DNA from: Halobacteriales archaeon QS_1_68_17
GTDB taxonomy: Archaea > Halobacteriota > Halobacteria > Halobacteriales > Haloarculaceae
Length of the DNA: 41,668 nucleotides
NCBI GenBank assembly: GCA_003021105.1
Contig: PXRG01000039.1
Coordinates: 1-41,668, forward strand
Direction: 5' to 3'
Positions 41,456 to 41,668 of the stretch are shown in pieces (positions within the stretch are counted from its first letter, which is position 1; each line of letters begins with the position of its first letter). The notes under the pieces were generated by a model, which saw only the letters and a list, made by a program, of their open reading frames with translations, made no database searches and was not told where the DNA came from. The position numbers and the translations under genes are program-made.

Positions 41456-41668
41456 ATTGATATAATCCCTCCATCATCCGAAGACACCGCTTCCCCTATA
41501 TTATCTATAGCATTTGATATTCCGCTTGGGTTATAACGATTTCCGTCGTAATTCTCACTACTCGGCCTCACGTCAGGCCCCTCAAAATTTTGTTCGTAGT
41601 TGCCGCCGCCGCTGGGCGAGGGCACCGTATCGTACTCATCGGAGGGTTCCGCTGGCTCCAGATCCGGT
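41452..41668 (-). CDS. C-terminal end of an AT-rich gene (runs off the window)
   Basis: The last 71 codons of a gene that continues beyond the window edge. The readable part is polar and Ser/Gly/Asn-rich: DEYDTVPSPSGGGNYEQNFE, then NPSGISNAIDNIGEAVSSDD and GGIISI. The stop overlaps the ATG of the membrane-anchored protein. It shares the AT-rich composition of that gene. Low-complexity end; function cannot be judged from this piece. Confidence 0.6.
   Translation of the reverse strand, partial: PDLEPAEPSDEYDTVPSPSGGGNYEQNFEGPDVRPSSENYDGNRYNPSGISNAIDNIGEAVSSDDGGIISI

Overview
The window is a piece of a haloarchaeal (class Halobacteria) chromosome. The coding sequence is GC-rich with very strong G/C third positions, and proteins are acidic (long Asp/Glu tails on uS2 and on the 28362-29342 membrane protein). 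The archaeal RNA polymerase/ribosomal protein cluster carries Rpo3, Rpo10 and Rpo6 homologues, and there are a TFB, a TrmB regulator and a Bat-type HTH regulator. Many genes start about 25-30 nt from a TATA-like element, as expected for leaderless haloarchaeal transcripts. Genus cannot be decided from the sequence alone.

Layout. 1-695: no intact gene, one possible decayed ORF. 696-3624: a thiamin-pyrimidine salvage operon of two TenA-family proteins (one with the catalytic Cys, one without) and an SSS-type transporter. 3755-5550: a cupin, an orphan IS630-like helix-turn-helix protein and a frameshifted remnant of a lactate-dehydrogenase-like gene. 5558-8169: a lactate-utilisation pair (LutC and a LutB-LutA-like fusion). 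8573-10859: acetoacetyl-CoA reductase, thiolase and its OB-fold partner (3-ketoacyl-CoA/PHA precursor module). 10860-12712: a decayed accessory stretch with two MITEs, one of them carrying a third, nested MITE. 12713-18258: membrane/secreted proteins, a Bat-HTH regulator, an iron-dependent alcohol dehydrogenase, a VanZ-like protein and small ORFs. 18435-18908: a MinD/ParA pseudogene ended by a MITE. 18958-22010: a secreted thrombospondin-3-repeat metalloprotease, an amidohydrolase and a small membrane protein. 22238-25564: an acyl-CoA synthetase and an iron-siderophore-type binding protein behind two iron-box-like palindromes. 25616-26378: a small gene framed exactly by two MITEs, then a tiny membrane protein. 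26381-28352: divergent TrmB regulator and TFB. 28362-32277: membrane proteins, isopentenyl phosphate kinase, mevalonate kinase and MsrA. 32392-38430: the tRNA-Ser/rps13-rps4-rps11-rpoD/tRNA-Leu/rpl18e-rpl13-rps9-rpoN-rpoK-eno-rps2 cluster on the minus strand. 38590-40898: a MITE, MoaA and an Mrp/ApbC iron-sulfur carrier. 40904-41668: an AT-rich pair of genes, probably recently acquired.

The most unusual feature is a set of very short palindromic elements of 108-109 bp. Five copies of one family (A) and single members of two relatives (B and C) all have 15-16 bp terminal inverted repeats beginning TA(G/C)T and all are flanked by an exact 3-bp duplication that reads TGA on one strand or the other. 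One insertion (B inside A) proves the 3-bp duplication because the uninterrupted target is seen in the other A copies. Two insertions lie exactly on TGA stop codons and preserve them, one supplies the first base of a start codon, and one truncates a MinD pseudogene. No transposase that could mobilise them was recognised in the window.
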